A stretch of DNA of 14,759 nt, from the NCBI GenBank assembly GCA_965651815.1, contig CBFGTJ010000067.1:1-14759 (forward strand). The letters are read 5' to 3'. Under the pieces are notes generated by a model that was given only the letters and a program-made list of their open reading frames with translations, was not told the origin of the DNA and searched no databases. Shown here piece by piece: positions 1 to 8,566 of the stretch (positions are counted from its first letter, which is position 1; each line of letters opens with the position of its first letter). The translations under genes were made by a program, and so were the position numbers. The DNA comes from CBFGTJ01 sp965651815. GTDB lineage: Bacteria > Actinomycetota > Acidimicrobiia > Acidimicrobiales > Microtrichaceae.

Positions 1-511
1 GGGTCAGCTCGTCGGACAGGTAGCGGCCCTCGGCGACCTTGATCGGGTCGACCTCTCCGATCAGGTCGGCGATGGCGGTGTCGGGCGTCGCCAGCTTCTC
101 GCCGAAGCGCTCCGAGCGGTGCACCCACGTGATCGGGGTCTCGTCGCCGGCCTCCGCGACGAGGTTCCGGGCGTGCAGCGACACCGGTGCGTACGGGTCG
201 TCGTTGATCTCGGAGCCCTCGACGATCGGCATCCACTCGTCGAGCAGGTCGACGAGCGAGCGGATCAGGCGCGTCTTCGCCTGTCCGCGCTCCCCGAGGA
301 AGATGATGTCGTGGCCCGCGAGCAGGGCGTTCTCCAGCTGCGGGAACACCGTGTCGCCGTAGCCCAGCACGTCGGGGAACAGCGGGATGCCGGCACGGAT
401 CCTGGCCGCGGCGTTGCGCCGGATCTCGGACTTCACGGGCTCGGAGCGCCAGCCGGAGGCCCGCAGCTCCCCGAGCGTCGAGGCCGGTGGTGGGGTGGGC
501 GTCTCGGGCAT
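1..511 (-). CDS. ChlI/MoxR-like AAA+ ATPase (magnesium-chelatase-type), 3' end missing
   Basis: The visible part is the first 170 codons of a gene that leaves the window at the left edge. I translated it by hand from the ATG whose first base is 511. A proline-rich N-terminus (residues 4-10) precedes a stretch resembling the AAA+ N-terminal region, then a Walker A P-loop GERGQAKT at about residues 73-80, preceded by the hydrophobic strand HDIIFLG. The Walker B, arginine finger and lid lie outside the window. The region around P-loop and the later DLIGEVDPIKVAEGR segment resemble the ChlI/BchI branch of AAA+ ATPases, which in non-photosynthetic actinobacteria usually works with a VWA-domain partner as a MoxR-type chaperone or chelatase. 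No tetrapyrrole gene is seen here, so a chlorophyll role is not supported. It starts 9 nt after the prmA stop, so the two are probably co-transcribed. No strong Shine-Dalgarno is visible before the start. The family is fairly sure, the substrate unknown. Confidence 0.8.
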   Translation of the reverse strand, partial: MPETPTPPPASTLGELRASGWRSEPVKSEIRRNAAARIRAGIPLFPDVLGYGDTVFPQLENALLAGHDIIFLGERGQAKTRLIRSLVDLLDEWMPIVEGSEINDDPYAPVSLHARNLVAEAGDETPITWVHRSERFGEKLATPDTAIADLIGEVDPIKVAEGRYLSDELT

Positions 512-520
512 CGCGCCAAG

Positions 521-1402
521 CTACCCGTGCGGCTCCGCCCGTGACCCGCGACCACGCGCCGGGCTTCCCACGGAGCGGGCGAGCACGAGCGCCACCCATC
601 CGTCGAGCCCGTCGGAGGCCACCGCCTCGGTGCCCGCGAGCGAGCGGCGCGCCTCGTCGGCCTGGTCGACGAGCACGCCGCTGACGACGAGGTGGCCACC
701 CGGGCGGGTGCGGGACACGAGCGGCCCGGCGAGCTCCCTGATCGTCGGCAGGAGGAGGTTGGCGAGCACCAGGTCGTAGGTGCCGTCGAGCGCGTCGAGC
801 GCCGTGCCGCTCGCGCGGACGAGGTGGGCGACGCCGTTCGCCGCTGCGACCCGCCGGGTCACCTCCACCGCGTGGGGGTCGACGTCGACCGCGTCGACCT
901 CGCCCGCGCCCAGCAGCGCGGCCGCCACGCCGAGCACCCCGCTCCCGCAGCCGACGTCGAGCACCCTGTCGCCCGGCCGCACGAGCCGCTCGACCGCGGC
1001 GAGGCAGAGCCGGGTGGTGGCGTGCGACCCCGACCCGAACGCACGTCCCGGCTCGACCACGACCTCGACGTCGCCGGGCTCCGGCTCGGACGGGAGCACC
1101 CACGCCGGCCGCACGACCAGGTGGCGCCCGCAGCGGTGGGCGCGGGCGTGCTCCCTCCACGCGTCCTGCCAGGCCCCGTCGTCCTCCGCGGGGCGGACCT
1201 GCCGACCCTCGGCGGCGAGCGCGTCCAACCCGGCGGGCCCGAGGTCCGCGACGAGCACCACCCGGTCCCCGTCCCCGGCGGCCTGCTCCGCGACCGCCGT
1301 CGCCCCGAGCTGGAAGAGGCGGTCCGCGACGAGCTCGGCGGAACCGCGCTCCACCTCCACCTCGACCGCCACGCGTGCGGACCCGCCACCGGCCTCGCCC
1401 AT
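521..1402 (-). CDS. prmA: Ribosomal protein L11 methyltransferase
   Basis: A 293-residue protein, normal length for PrmA, which uses S-adenosylmethionine to methylate ribosomal protein L11. Residues 118-129 (EPGRAFGSGSHA) match the PrmA signature DPG-AFG-G-H-TT. Residues 147-157 (VLDVGCGSGVL) are the glycine-rich SAM-binding motif I, with an acidic strand-end residue in AVDVDP (171-176). NLLLP (215-219) stands where class I methyltransferases of this type carry the N-[IL]-L-x-P-like motif. The N-terminal 100 residues fit the substrate-recognition domain. The reading frame stays open upstream to 1591, but I chose the ATG at 1402: the extra upstream residues look unlike the family, and a TANNNT box ends exactly 7 nt before this ATG, as in leaderless genes. 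The ChlI-like ATPase follows 9 nt downstream. In many bacteria prmA sits beside dnaJ; that neighbourhood is absent here. The C-terminal tail after residue 280 is Arg/Gly-rich and probably disordered. Confidence 0.9.
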   Translation of the reverse strand: MGEAGGGSARVAVEVEVERGSAELVADRLFQLGATAVAEQAAGDGDRVVLVADLGPAGLDALAAEGRQVRPAEDDGAWQDAWREHARAHRCGRHLVVRPAWVLPSEPEPGDVEVVVEPGRAFGSGSHATTRLCLAAVERLVRPGDRVLDVGCGSGVLGVAAALLGAGEVDAVDVDPHAVEVTRRVAAANGVAHLVRASGTALDALDGTYDLVLANLLLPTIRELAGPLVSRTRPGGHLVVSGVLVDQADEARRSLAGTEAVASDGLDGWVALVLARSVGSPARGRGSRAEPHG

Positions 1403-1409
1403 CGCGGGG

Positions 1410-1415
1410 ACGATA
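1410..1415 (-). promoter_or_regulatory. -10 box of a leaderless prmA promoter
   Basis: On the minus strand the hexamer TATCGT (TANNNT) ends 7 nt before the A of the prmA ATG (1402). Transcription would therefore start at or within a base or two of the start codon, and no Shine-Dalgarno is present in between (CCCCGCG). No convincing -35 is visible 17-18 bp upstream in the GC-only stretch. This is inference from spacing and consensus alone. Confidence 0.5.
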
Positions 1416-1479
1416 ACGAGGCCGCGACCGCGCCGCGCGCGGTCCGCGGACGGGTTGGTCGGGCCTCTCGGCCGCGCAG

Positions 1480-1485
1480 TAGCGT
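1480..1485 (+). promoter_or_regulatory. Candidate -10 box for the sdhCAB operon
   Basis: TAGCGT fits TANNNT. A TTGGTC at 1455-1460 could be a -35 element, but the spacer is 19 bp, longer than the usual 17-18. It would give a leader of about 50 nt that contains the small hairpin at 1496-1511 and the strong Shine-Dalgarno at 1530-1534. Weak evidence; it is simply the best candidate in the 139-bp divergent gap between prmA and sdhC, which holds no gene. Confidence 0.25.
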
Positions 1486-1495
1486 CGATCGTGGC

Positions 1496-1511
1496 CGGGC
1501 ACGCATGCCCG
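1496..1511 (+). promoter_or_regulatory. Small inverted repeat in the sdhC leader
   Basis: CGGGCA and TGCCCG pair perfectly around the 4-nt loop CGCA, giving a 6-bp stem 30 bp before the sdhC start. It could be a leader hairpin or half-sites of an operator. In a GC-rich genome a 6-bp repeat can occur by chance, so this is only a candidate. Confidence 0.25.
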
Positions 1512-1529
1512 ACACGTCCGGCGACGAGC

Positions 1530-1534
1530 AGGAG
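1530..1534 (+). promoter_or_regulatory. Ribosome binding site that fixes the TTG start of sdhC
   Basis: AGGAG lies exactly 7 nt before a TTG codon at 1542, and there is no ATG or GTG in frame near it. The protein upstream of the TTG has no family likeness, while downstream it reaches the conserved membrane-anchor sequence within about 25 residues. This decides the start in favour of TTG. Confidence 0.75.
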
Positions 1535-1541
1535 AACTGCA

Positions 1542-2291
1542 TTGACCCAAGCGATCGAGCGTCGATCCGGGGCGGATGCCCCGCTGGTCAACCCGCCCCG
1601 CGGCCGAACCCGTCTCTGGCCGCTCGACTTCTACGCAACCGCGGTCGGCAAGAAGTGGGTGATGGCGCTCACGGGCATCGCGCTCATGGGCTACGTGCTC
1701 GCCCACATGGTCGGCAACCTCAAGATGTACCTGGGGCGGGCGGAGTTCGACGCGTACGCCCACGCGCTGCGCGAGCTGCTCCACCCGATCCTGCCGAACC
1801 ACGTGGTGCTGTGGGCGCTGCGTGTCGGCCTGATCCTCGCGTTCGTCCTGCACATCCACGCGGCGTACTCGCTGACCCGGATGAACCAGCGGTCGCGGCC
1901 GGTGAAGTACCAGTCGCCGCGGGACTACATCGCGGTGAGCTTCGCGTCGCGCACCATGCGCTGGACCGGCGTGATCATCCTCCTCTACGTCCTGTTCCAC
2001 CTCGCGGACCTGACGTGGGGCTGGGCGAACCCGGACTTCGTGCGCGGCGCCGCGTACGACAACCTCGTCGCCAGCTTCGAGCGCTGGCCGGTGGCCCTCG
2101 TCTACGTCGTCGCGAACATCGCGCTCGGCATCCACCTCTTCCACGGCGCGTGGTCGATCTTCCAGAGCATGGGCCTCAACAGCCCGCGCTACAACGGCGC
2201 CCGGAAGGTCTTCGCCGTCGGCTTCGCCGCGCTCATCACCGTCGCCAACGTGGCCTTCCCGATCATGGTCCTCATCGGCGTCGTCGACTGA
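1542..2291 (+). CDS. sdhC: Succinate dehydrogenase cytochrome b558-type membrane anchor
   Basis: A 249-residue integral membrane protein that anchors SdhAB and passes electrons to quinone (menaquinone in most actinobacteria). Five hydrophobic helices can be seen at roughly 39-64, 87-112, 137-160, 183-209 and 222-247, matching the single-subunit anchors of Bacillus and Wolinella rather than the SdhC+SdhD pair of E. coli. Histidines in the first four helices (H55, H104 or H106, H153, H198 or H201) are spaced about 49, 49 and 45 residues apart, close to the dihaem ligand spacing of Wolinella FrdC, so two haems b are likely. The extreme N-terminus (1-25) is variable and hydrophilic. The start is TTG, set by the AGGAG at 1530-1534; the open frame runs back to 780 but that part is a shadow of prmA. 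First gene of the sdhCAB operon, 37 nt before sdhA. Confidence 0.9.
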   Translation: MTQAIERRSGADAPLVNPPRGRTRLWPLDFYATAVGKKWVMALTGIALMGYVLAHMVGNLKMYLGRAEFDAYAHALRELLHPILPNHVVLWALRVGLILAFVLHIHAAYSLTRMNQRSRPVKYQSPRDYIAVSFASRTMRWTGVIILLYVLFHLADLTWGWANPDFVRGAAYDNLVASFERWPVALVYVVANIALGIHLFHGAWSIFQSMGLNSPRYNGARKVFAVGFAALITVANVAFPIMVLIGVVD

Positions 2292-2328
2292 CCGCCAAGC
2301 CCGCTGCTGAACAGGAGCACCCACCGCC

Positions 2329-4257
<1,929 letters not shown>

Positions 4258-4297
4258 CCGGCCGCCCCGGAGAACCCGCAGAGGAGTTGCAGCACCC

Positions 4298-5077
<780 letters not shown>

Positions 5078-5120
5078 GGCCGACGGCCTGACTCGATCGC
5101 GGCACCGCCCTGCCCGCCCC

Positions 5121-6044
5121 TCAGGCGGTCGGCGGCTGGTTCCACTCGACCCACGCGCCACCCGTGCGGCCGTCCGCGGCGGTGACCCGCGCGAGCGCCC
5201 GGGGGAACCGCGCCTCGCGGCCGTCGGGGGACACCAGGAGGACCGGCGAGAAGGCGAGCGGCTCGTAGGACAGGTCGAGCCCGCCGAAGCGGGTGCGTGA
5301 GCTCGTGGGCAGCCGCTCGCGACCCTCGACCACCTCGATCCCGACCTCCTCGTACTCCTCGAACGCCTCGGCGCCGGGTGTGAGCGCGTACGCCACGCCC
5401 CAGTCGCTGTCGGGGAAGAAGCCGCCCGCGGAGTGCCAGCGGGTGCCGTCGTCGAGCCGCCCGGCCGTCCAGTTCCACGACATCGACCACCAGTCGCGCG
5501 CGGCGCCCCAGGAGTGGTCGCGCTGCCCCCACCCGTCGACCTCGATCACCTCGTCGCCGACCTGCACCTGGCCGTGCACCCGGCACGGGATCTCGTAGCG
5601 CGGCGTCACCGGCGGCCACAGGAACGCGCCCCCGTCGGTGAAGAAGTCGAGCTCGAACCCGAACGGCACCCGCTCGCCCCGGGCGCCCCGGTACACCTCG
5701 GCGGGGTCGTCCAGCTGCACCGCGAACGACTCGAGGTTCGCGGACATGTGCTCGTTCGGCTCCTCGACCGCGTGGTCCGCCCACAGGCCCTCGTGGCGGA
5801 CCTCGAGCGAGGATCCCGAGCGGGGCAGCGCCACGTCGTGCTCGATCACGGTGACGAGCGGGCGGTCGGGCCCCACGAGGCACGCCCAGTACCAGACCGA
5901 GCCGAGGTTCGGGTAGAAGCCGAGCCGCACGTAGCCGCCCACCGACAGGTCCTCCGCGAACCAGTCGAAGTAGTACGACTCGTTCCACAGCGGCGTGTCG
6001 TCGGGCTCGTGGCGGTGCTCGTCGGCGGGGTCGGGCGTGCGCAT
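5121..6044 (-). CDS. AttH/DUF7064-like protein of unknown function
   Basis: A 307-residue soluble protein with no signal peptide or membrane helix. It is rich in Trp, Tyr, Asp and Glu. The most telling stretch is GWGQRDHSWGAARDWW at residues 171-186, a signature I associate with the DUF7064/DUF7065 and AttH/CrtC-like lipocalin-fold proteins common in mycobacteria and other lipid-rich actinobacteria. The N-terminal half (WNESYYFDWFAEDLSVGGYVRLGFYPN, about 20-46) also fits that fold. In the CrtC relatives the fold hydrates or hydroxylates carotenoids, but whether this protein is an enzyme is unknown. I chose the ATG at 6044 because the family-like sequence begins soon after; the frame is open to 6365 but that part is a shadow of the SCP2-like gene. 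No Shine-Dalgarno is seen. CAGACT, one base off TANNNT, ends 7 nt before the ATG, so a leaderless start is possible. It is divergent from the SCP2-like gene across 106 bp, which hints at shared lipid-related regulation. Confidence 0.7.
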   Translation of the reverse strand: MRTPDPADEHRHEPDDTPLWNESYYFDWFAEDLSVGGYVRLGFYPNLGSVWYWACLVGPDRPLVTVIEHDVALPRSGSSLEVRHEGLWADHAVEEPNEHMSANLESFAVQLDDPAEVYRGARGERVPFGFELDFFTDGGAFLWPPVTPRYEIPCRVHGQVQVGDEVIEVDGWGQRDHSWGAARDWWSMSWNWTAGRLDDGTRWHSAGGFFPDSDWGVAYALTPGAEAFEEYEEVGIEVVEGRERLPTSSRTRFGGLDLSYEPLAFSPVLLVSPDGREARFPRALARVTAADGRTGGAWVEWNQPPTA

Positions 6045-6136
6045 GCCCGGCAGTCTGCCAGCAGCGCCGGGCCGGACCTTCCCGCCGGCGCGGGCGGTCG
6101 TAGCCGGTGCGGGTCCGGGCCACCCCGGCGCGGGCG

Positions 6137-6142
6137 TAGGGT
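6137..6142 (+). promoter_or_regulatory. -10 box of a leaderless promoter for the SCP2-like gene
   Basis: TAGGGT (TANNNT) ends 8 nt before the GTG at 6151, with no Shine-Dalgarno in the intervening GTCGTGCC. The arrangement repeats that seen before prmA and before the gene at 13992. No clear -35 is visible. Confidence 0.45.
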
Positions 6143-6150
6143 GTCGTGCC

Positions 6151-6540
6151 GTGGTGGCGTACCTCAGCGACGAGTGGATGGAACGAGCCGGCGAGGCGCT
6201 CGCCGGGAGCGAGGCCCTGGCCGAGGCGACCAAGGGGGTCGACCTGGTCGTGCAGTACGACGTGTCCGGCGCACCCGGCGGCACGCGGTCGTACGCGCTC
6301 TGCCTCCGCGACGGGTCGGTCTCGCTGGAGCCCGGACCGCACCCGGACGCGCACGTGAGCTTCACGCTCGACTACGGGACGGCTGCGGAGATCGCCCGGG
6401 GCGACCGGTCGGCCCAGGCCGCGTTCATGCGGGGCGACCTGAAGCTCACCGGCGACGTGATGGTGCTGGTCCACCAGCAGGGCCTCCTCGGCGCGGTCGA
6501 CGACGCGCTCGCCGAGCTGCGGGCCGACACGGAGTTCTGA
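6151..6540 (+). CDS. SCP2-like sterol/lipid carrier domain protein
   Basis: A 129-residue single-domain protein. The series VVQYDVSGAPGGTRSYALCLRDGSVSLEPGPHPDAHVSFTLDYGTAAEIARGDRSAQAAFMRGDLKLTGDVMVLV (about 29-105) has the layout of the SCP2 fold: a strand with a ligand-shielding turn, an acidic-turn D-A-H-V-S-F-T, a G-D-x-x-A-Q-x-A-F-M helix and the G-x-L-K-L-x-G-D motif that marks the family. SCP2 proteins hold acyl-CoA or sterol-like lipids in a hydrophobic tunnel; the ligand here is unknown. The start is GTG at 6151, with an alternative GTG at 6154; the -10 box at 6137-6142 favours the first. The frame is open further upstream to 5995, but that part is antisense to the DUF7064-like gene. 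The Fpg-type glycosylase starts 10 nt after its stop, so the two form an operon. Confidence 0.8.
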   Translation: MVAYLSDEWMERAGEALAGSEALAEATKGVDLVVQYDVSGAPGGTRSYALCLRDGSVSLEPGPHPDAHVSFTLDYGTAAEIARGDRSAQAAFMRGDLKLTGDVMVLVHQQGLLGAVDDALAELRADTEF

Positions 6541-6550
6541 GGCGGGCGTC

Positions 6551-7390
6551 ATGCCCGAGCTCCCCGAGGTCCAGGCGCACGCCGAGCGGTTGACCTCGGC
6601 CTTCGCCGGCGCGGAGCTCGCCGCCTTCACCCCACTCAGCTTCACCGCCCTGAAGACCGCCCTGCCGCGACCCGACGACGCCGTCGGCCACGCCCTGGGA
6701 CGCGTCGATCGCCGCGGCAAGTTCCTGCTGCTGCGCTTCGATGGGGCGCCCACCTTCGTCGTCCACCTCATGCAGGGCGGGCGGCTCGTGCCGGACGACA
6801 AGCAGTCGCGCCGGCCCCGCAACGGCCTGGCCAGGTGGACGTTCGCGGACGGGCGGGCGCTGCTGCTCACCGAGGCCGGCACCGAGCGCAAGGCCGGCGT
6901 GTGGGTCCTTGACGGCGACCCGCTCACCCAGCCGCCGCTCGACGAGCTCGGCGTGGACGCGCACGAGGCGACCCTCGAGCAGCTCACCGAGGCGCTCGCC
7001 GCGAAGAACCAGCGGCTCCACGGGTTCCTCCGCGACCAGCACGGCGTCGCCGGGCTCGGGCGCATGCTCGCGAACGAGATCTGCCACGCGGCGAAGCTGT
7101 CGCCGTTCGCGATGACGGCGAAGCTGACCGACGACGAGGTCCGGCGGCTCCACGAGGCGATGCGGGCGACGATCGCGTCGGCGCTCGAGCACGAGCGGAC
7201 CCTGGACGCCATGTCGAAGTCGGCCGACCGGCCGGGCTCGGTGCACCGCCGGGCCGGCGACCCGTGCCCGGTGTGCGGCGACGTGATCCGGGCCGTCGAG
7301 TACTCCGCCTACGAGGTGGACTACTGCCCGACCTGCCAGACCGACGGCAAGGTGCTCGCCGACAACACCACCTCGAAGTTCCTCAAGTGA
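6551..7390 (+). CDS. Fpg/Nei-family DNA glycosylase/AP lyase (actinobacterial variant)
   Basis: A 279-residue base-excision repair enzyme. The N-terminus MPELPEV gives the catalytic Pro2 (Schiff base after Met removal) and Glu3. K57 in RRGKFLLL is the conserved lysine, and HLMQGGRL (72-79) resembles the HLxMxGxL loop that fills the helix on base flipping. A helix-two-turn-helix lies near GVAGLGRMLANEI (165-177; N175 is the conserved Asn). The C-terminal zinc finger has C239, C242, C259 and C262. The arginine that Fpg and Nei use in the zinc-finger hairpin (G-R-x-T-x-[FY]-C-P) is absent: the stretch reads VEYSAYEVDYCPTCQT. The tail after C262 (ADNTTSKFLK) is longer than in E. coli Fpg. I would not call it mutM; substrate range (8-oxoG, formamidopyrimidines or oxidised pyrimidines) is open. 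GAGG at 6539-6542 with 8 nt spacing serves as a ribosome site. Second gene of the operon with the SCP2-like protein. Confidence 0.85.
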   Translation: MPELPEVQAHAERLTSAFAGAELAAFTPLSFTALKTALPRPDDAVGHALGRVDRRGKFLLLRFDGAPTFVVHLMQGGRLVPDDKQSRRPRNGLARWTFADGRALLLTEAGTERKAGVWVLDGDPLTQPPLDELGVDAHEATLEQLTEALAAKNQRLHGFLRDQHGVAGLGRMLANEICHAAKLSPFAMTAKLTDDEVRRLHEAMRATIASALEHERTLDAMSKSADRPGSVHRRAGDPCPVCGDVIRAVEYSAYEVDYCPTCQTDGKVLADNTTSKFLK

Positions 7391-7431
7391 CGCCCCGCTG
7401 AGGGCAAGGTCGCCACACCCGCCCGAAACGT

Positions 7432-7467
7432 GATGCGAGCGTGCTGCCGAAGCAGCACGCTCGCATC
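7432..7467. terminator. 16-bp perfect hairpin between convergent glycosylase and mdh genes
   Basis: The arms 7432-7447 and 7452-7467 are exact reverse complements around the loop CGAA, a compact tetraloop. A T.G wobble and one more G-C pair extend it. It lies 41 bp after the glycosylase stop and 31 bp beyond the mdh stop, so it can end both transcripts. Neither side has a real U-tract: the plus side continues GCAGAACGGG; the minus side gives ACGTTTCGGG with only three T. This is the U-less kind of terminator common in actinobacteria. Confidence 0.75.
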
Positions 7468-7498
7468 GCAGAACGGGAAGGGACGGGGAGGGAGGCGC

Positions 7499-8488
7499 TC
7501 AGATGAGGCCGAGCTCCTTCACCGCGTCGCGCTCCTCGACCAGCTCGGCCACCGAGGCGTCGATGCGGGCCCGGGAGAACTCGTCGATCTCGAGGCCCTG
7601 GACGATCTCCCAGCGGCCGTCCTTGCACACGCAGGGGAACGAGCTCATGAGGCCCTCCGGCACGCCGTAGGAGCCGTCCGAGGGCACCGCCATCGACACC
7701 CAGTCACCCTCCGGGGTGCCGAGGTGCCAGTCGCGGATGTGGTCGATCGCGGCGTTCGCCGCCGACGCCGCGGACGAGGCGCCGCGGGCCTCGATGATCG
7801 CCGCACCGCGCTTCGCGACGGTGGGGATGAACTCGTCCTCGAGCCACGCCTGGTCGCCCACGGCCTCGGCGGCGTTGCGGCCGCCGACCTCCGCGTGGAA
7901 CAGGTCCGGGTACTGGGTGGTCGAGTGGTTCCCCCAGATCGTCATCTTCTTCACGTCCGACACCGGCACGCCGAGCTTCGTGGCCAGCTGCGCCTTGGCG
8001 CGGTTGTGGTCGAGCCGCGTCATCGCGGTGAAGCGGTCGGGCTCGAGGCCGGACGCGTGGCTCATCGCGATGAAGGCGTTGGTGTTCGCCGGGTTGCCGA
8101 CGACGAGCACCTTGACGTCCTTCGCCGCGGACCGGCCGAGGGCCTCGCCCTGCGGCTTGAAGATCCCACCGTTCGCGCTGAGCAGGTCGGAGCGCTCCAT
8201 GCCCGCCTTGCGGGGCATCGCCCCGACGAGCAGCGCGACGCCGGCGTCACCGAAGGCCACGTCGGGGTCGTCGGTGCGGACGACCTCGGTGAGCAGCGGG
8301 AACGCGCAGTCCTCCAGCTCCATCGCCACGCCCTCGAGCGCTCCCAGCGCGGGGGTGATCTCCAGCAGCTGGAGGGCGACCGGCTGGTCCTTGCCGAGCA
8401 TCTCGCCACTCGCGATGCGGAACAGGAGGGCGTACCCGATCTGACCGGCTGCACCGGTGACGGCGACACGGATCGGCGACTTGGCCAC
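7499..8488 (-). CDS. mdh: Malate dehydrogenase (NAD-dependent, type 2)
   Basis: A 329-residue cytosolic enzyme interconverting malate and oxaloacetate in the TCA cycle. TGAAGQIGYALLFRIASGEML (11-31) is the Rossmann NAD-binding motif typical of type-2 MDH (the 'bacterial cytosolic' branch, related to plant and animal cytosolic MDH rather than to the lactate-dehydrogenase-like branch). E43 in QLLEI sits where an acidic residue selects NAD over NADP. MPRKAGMER (91-99) contains the substrate-loop arginines, GNPANTNA (131-138) the nicotinamide site, RLDHNRA (158-164) the catalytic Asp and Arg, and IWGNHS (184-189) the catalytic His188. The start is GTG at 8488 with GAGGAG at 8494-8499, 5 nt upstream on the minus strand. 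It lies 78 nt downstream of the ABC exporter pair on the same strand but has its own candidate -10. It ends at the hairpin 7432-7467. Confidence 0.95.
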   Translation of the reverse strand: MAKSPIRVAVTGAAGQIGYALLFRIASGEMLGKDQPVALQLLEITPALGALEGVAMELEDCAFPLLTEVVRTDDPDVAFGDAGVALLVGAMPRKAGMERSDLLSANGGIFKPQGEALGRSAAKDVKVLVVGNPANTNAFIAMSHASGLEPDRFTAMTRLDHNRAKAQLATKLGVPVSDVKKMTIWGNHSTTQYPDLFHAEVGGRNAAEAVGDQAWLEDEFIPTVAKRGAAIIEARGASSAASAANAAIDHIRDWHLGTPEGDWVSMAVPSDGSYGVPEGLMSSFPCVCKDGRWEIVQGLEIDEFSRARIDASVAELVEERDAVKELGLI

Positions 8489-8524
8489 GTTGGCTCCTCG
8501 GGGGTCGACTGCGGGGTGCAGCCG

Positions 8525-8530
8525 AGGTTA
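8525..8530 (-). promoter_or_regulatory. Candidate -10 box for mdh
   Basis: On the minus strand TAACCT (TANNNT) lies 36 nt before the mdh GTG, and the transcript would carry a short leader with the GAGGAG ribosome site. The -35 region upstream (GTTCGT, near 8549-8554) is weak. This argues that mdh has its own promoter in the 78-bp gap after the ABC exporter, but read-through from the exporter cannot be excluded. Confidence 0.35.
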
Positions 8531-8566
8531 CCGATCGGCCGCGGCGGCGAACGAACCGGGCGGCGC

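Noticed and set aside
1..511. Chlorophyll or bacteriochlorophyll magnesium chelatase
   Set aside because: Only the ATPase N-terminal region is visible and no other tetrapyrrole gene is present; the ChlI-like fold is shared by general MoxR-type ATPases.
7430..7470. The 16-bp inverted repeat as a transposon end or recombination site
   Set aside because: It occurs once, is flanked by intact convergent genes, has no target duplication, and its position fits a terminator.
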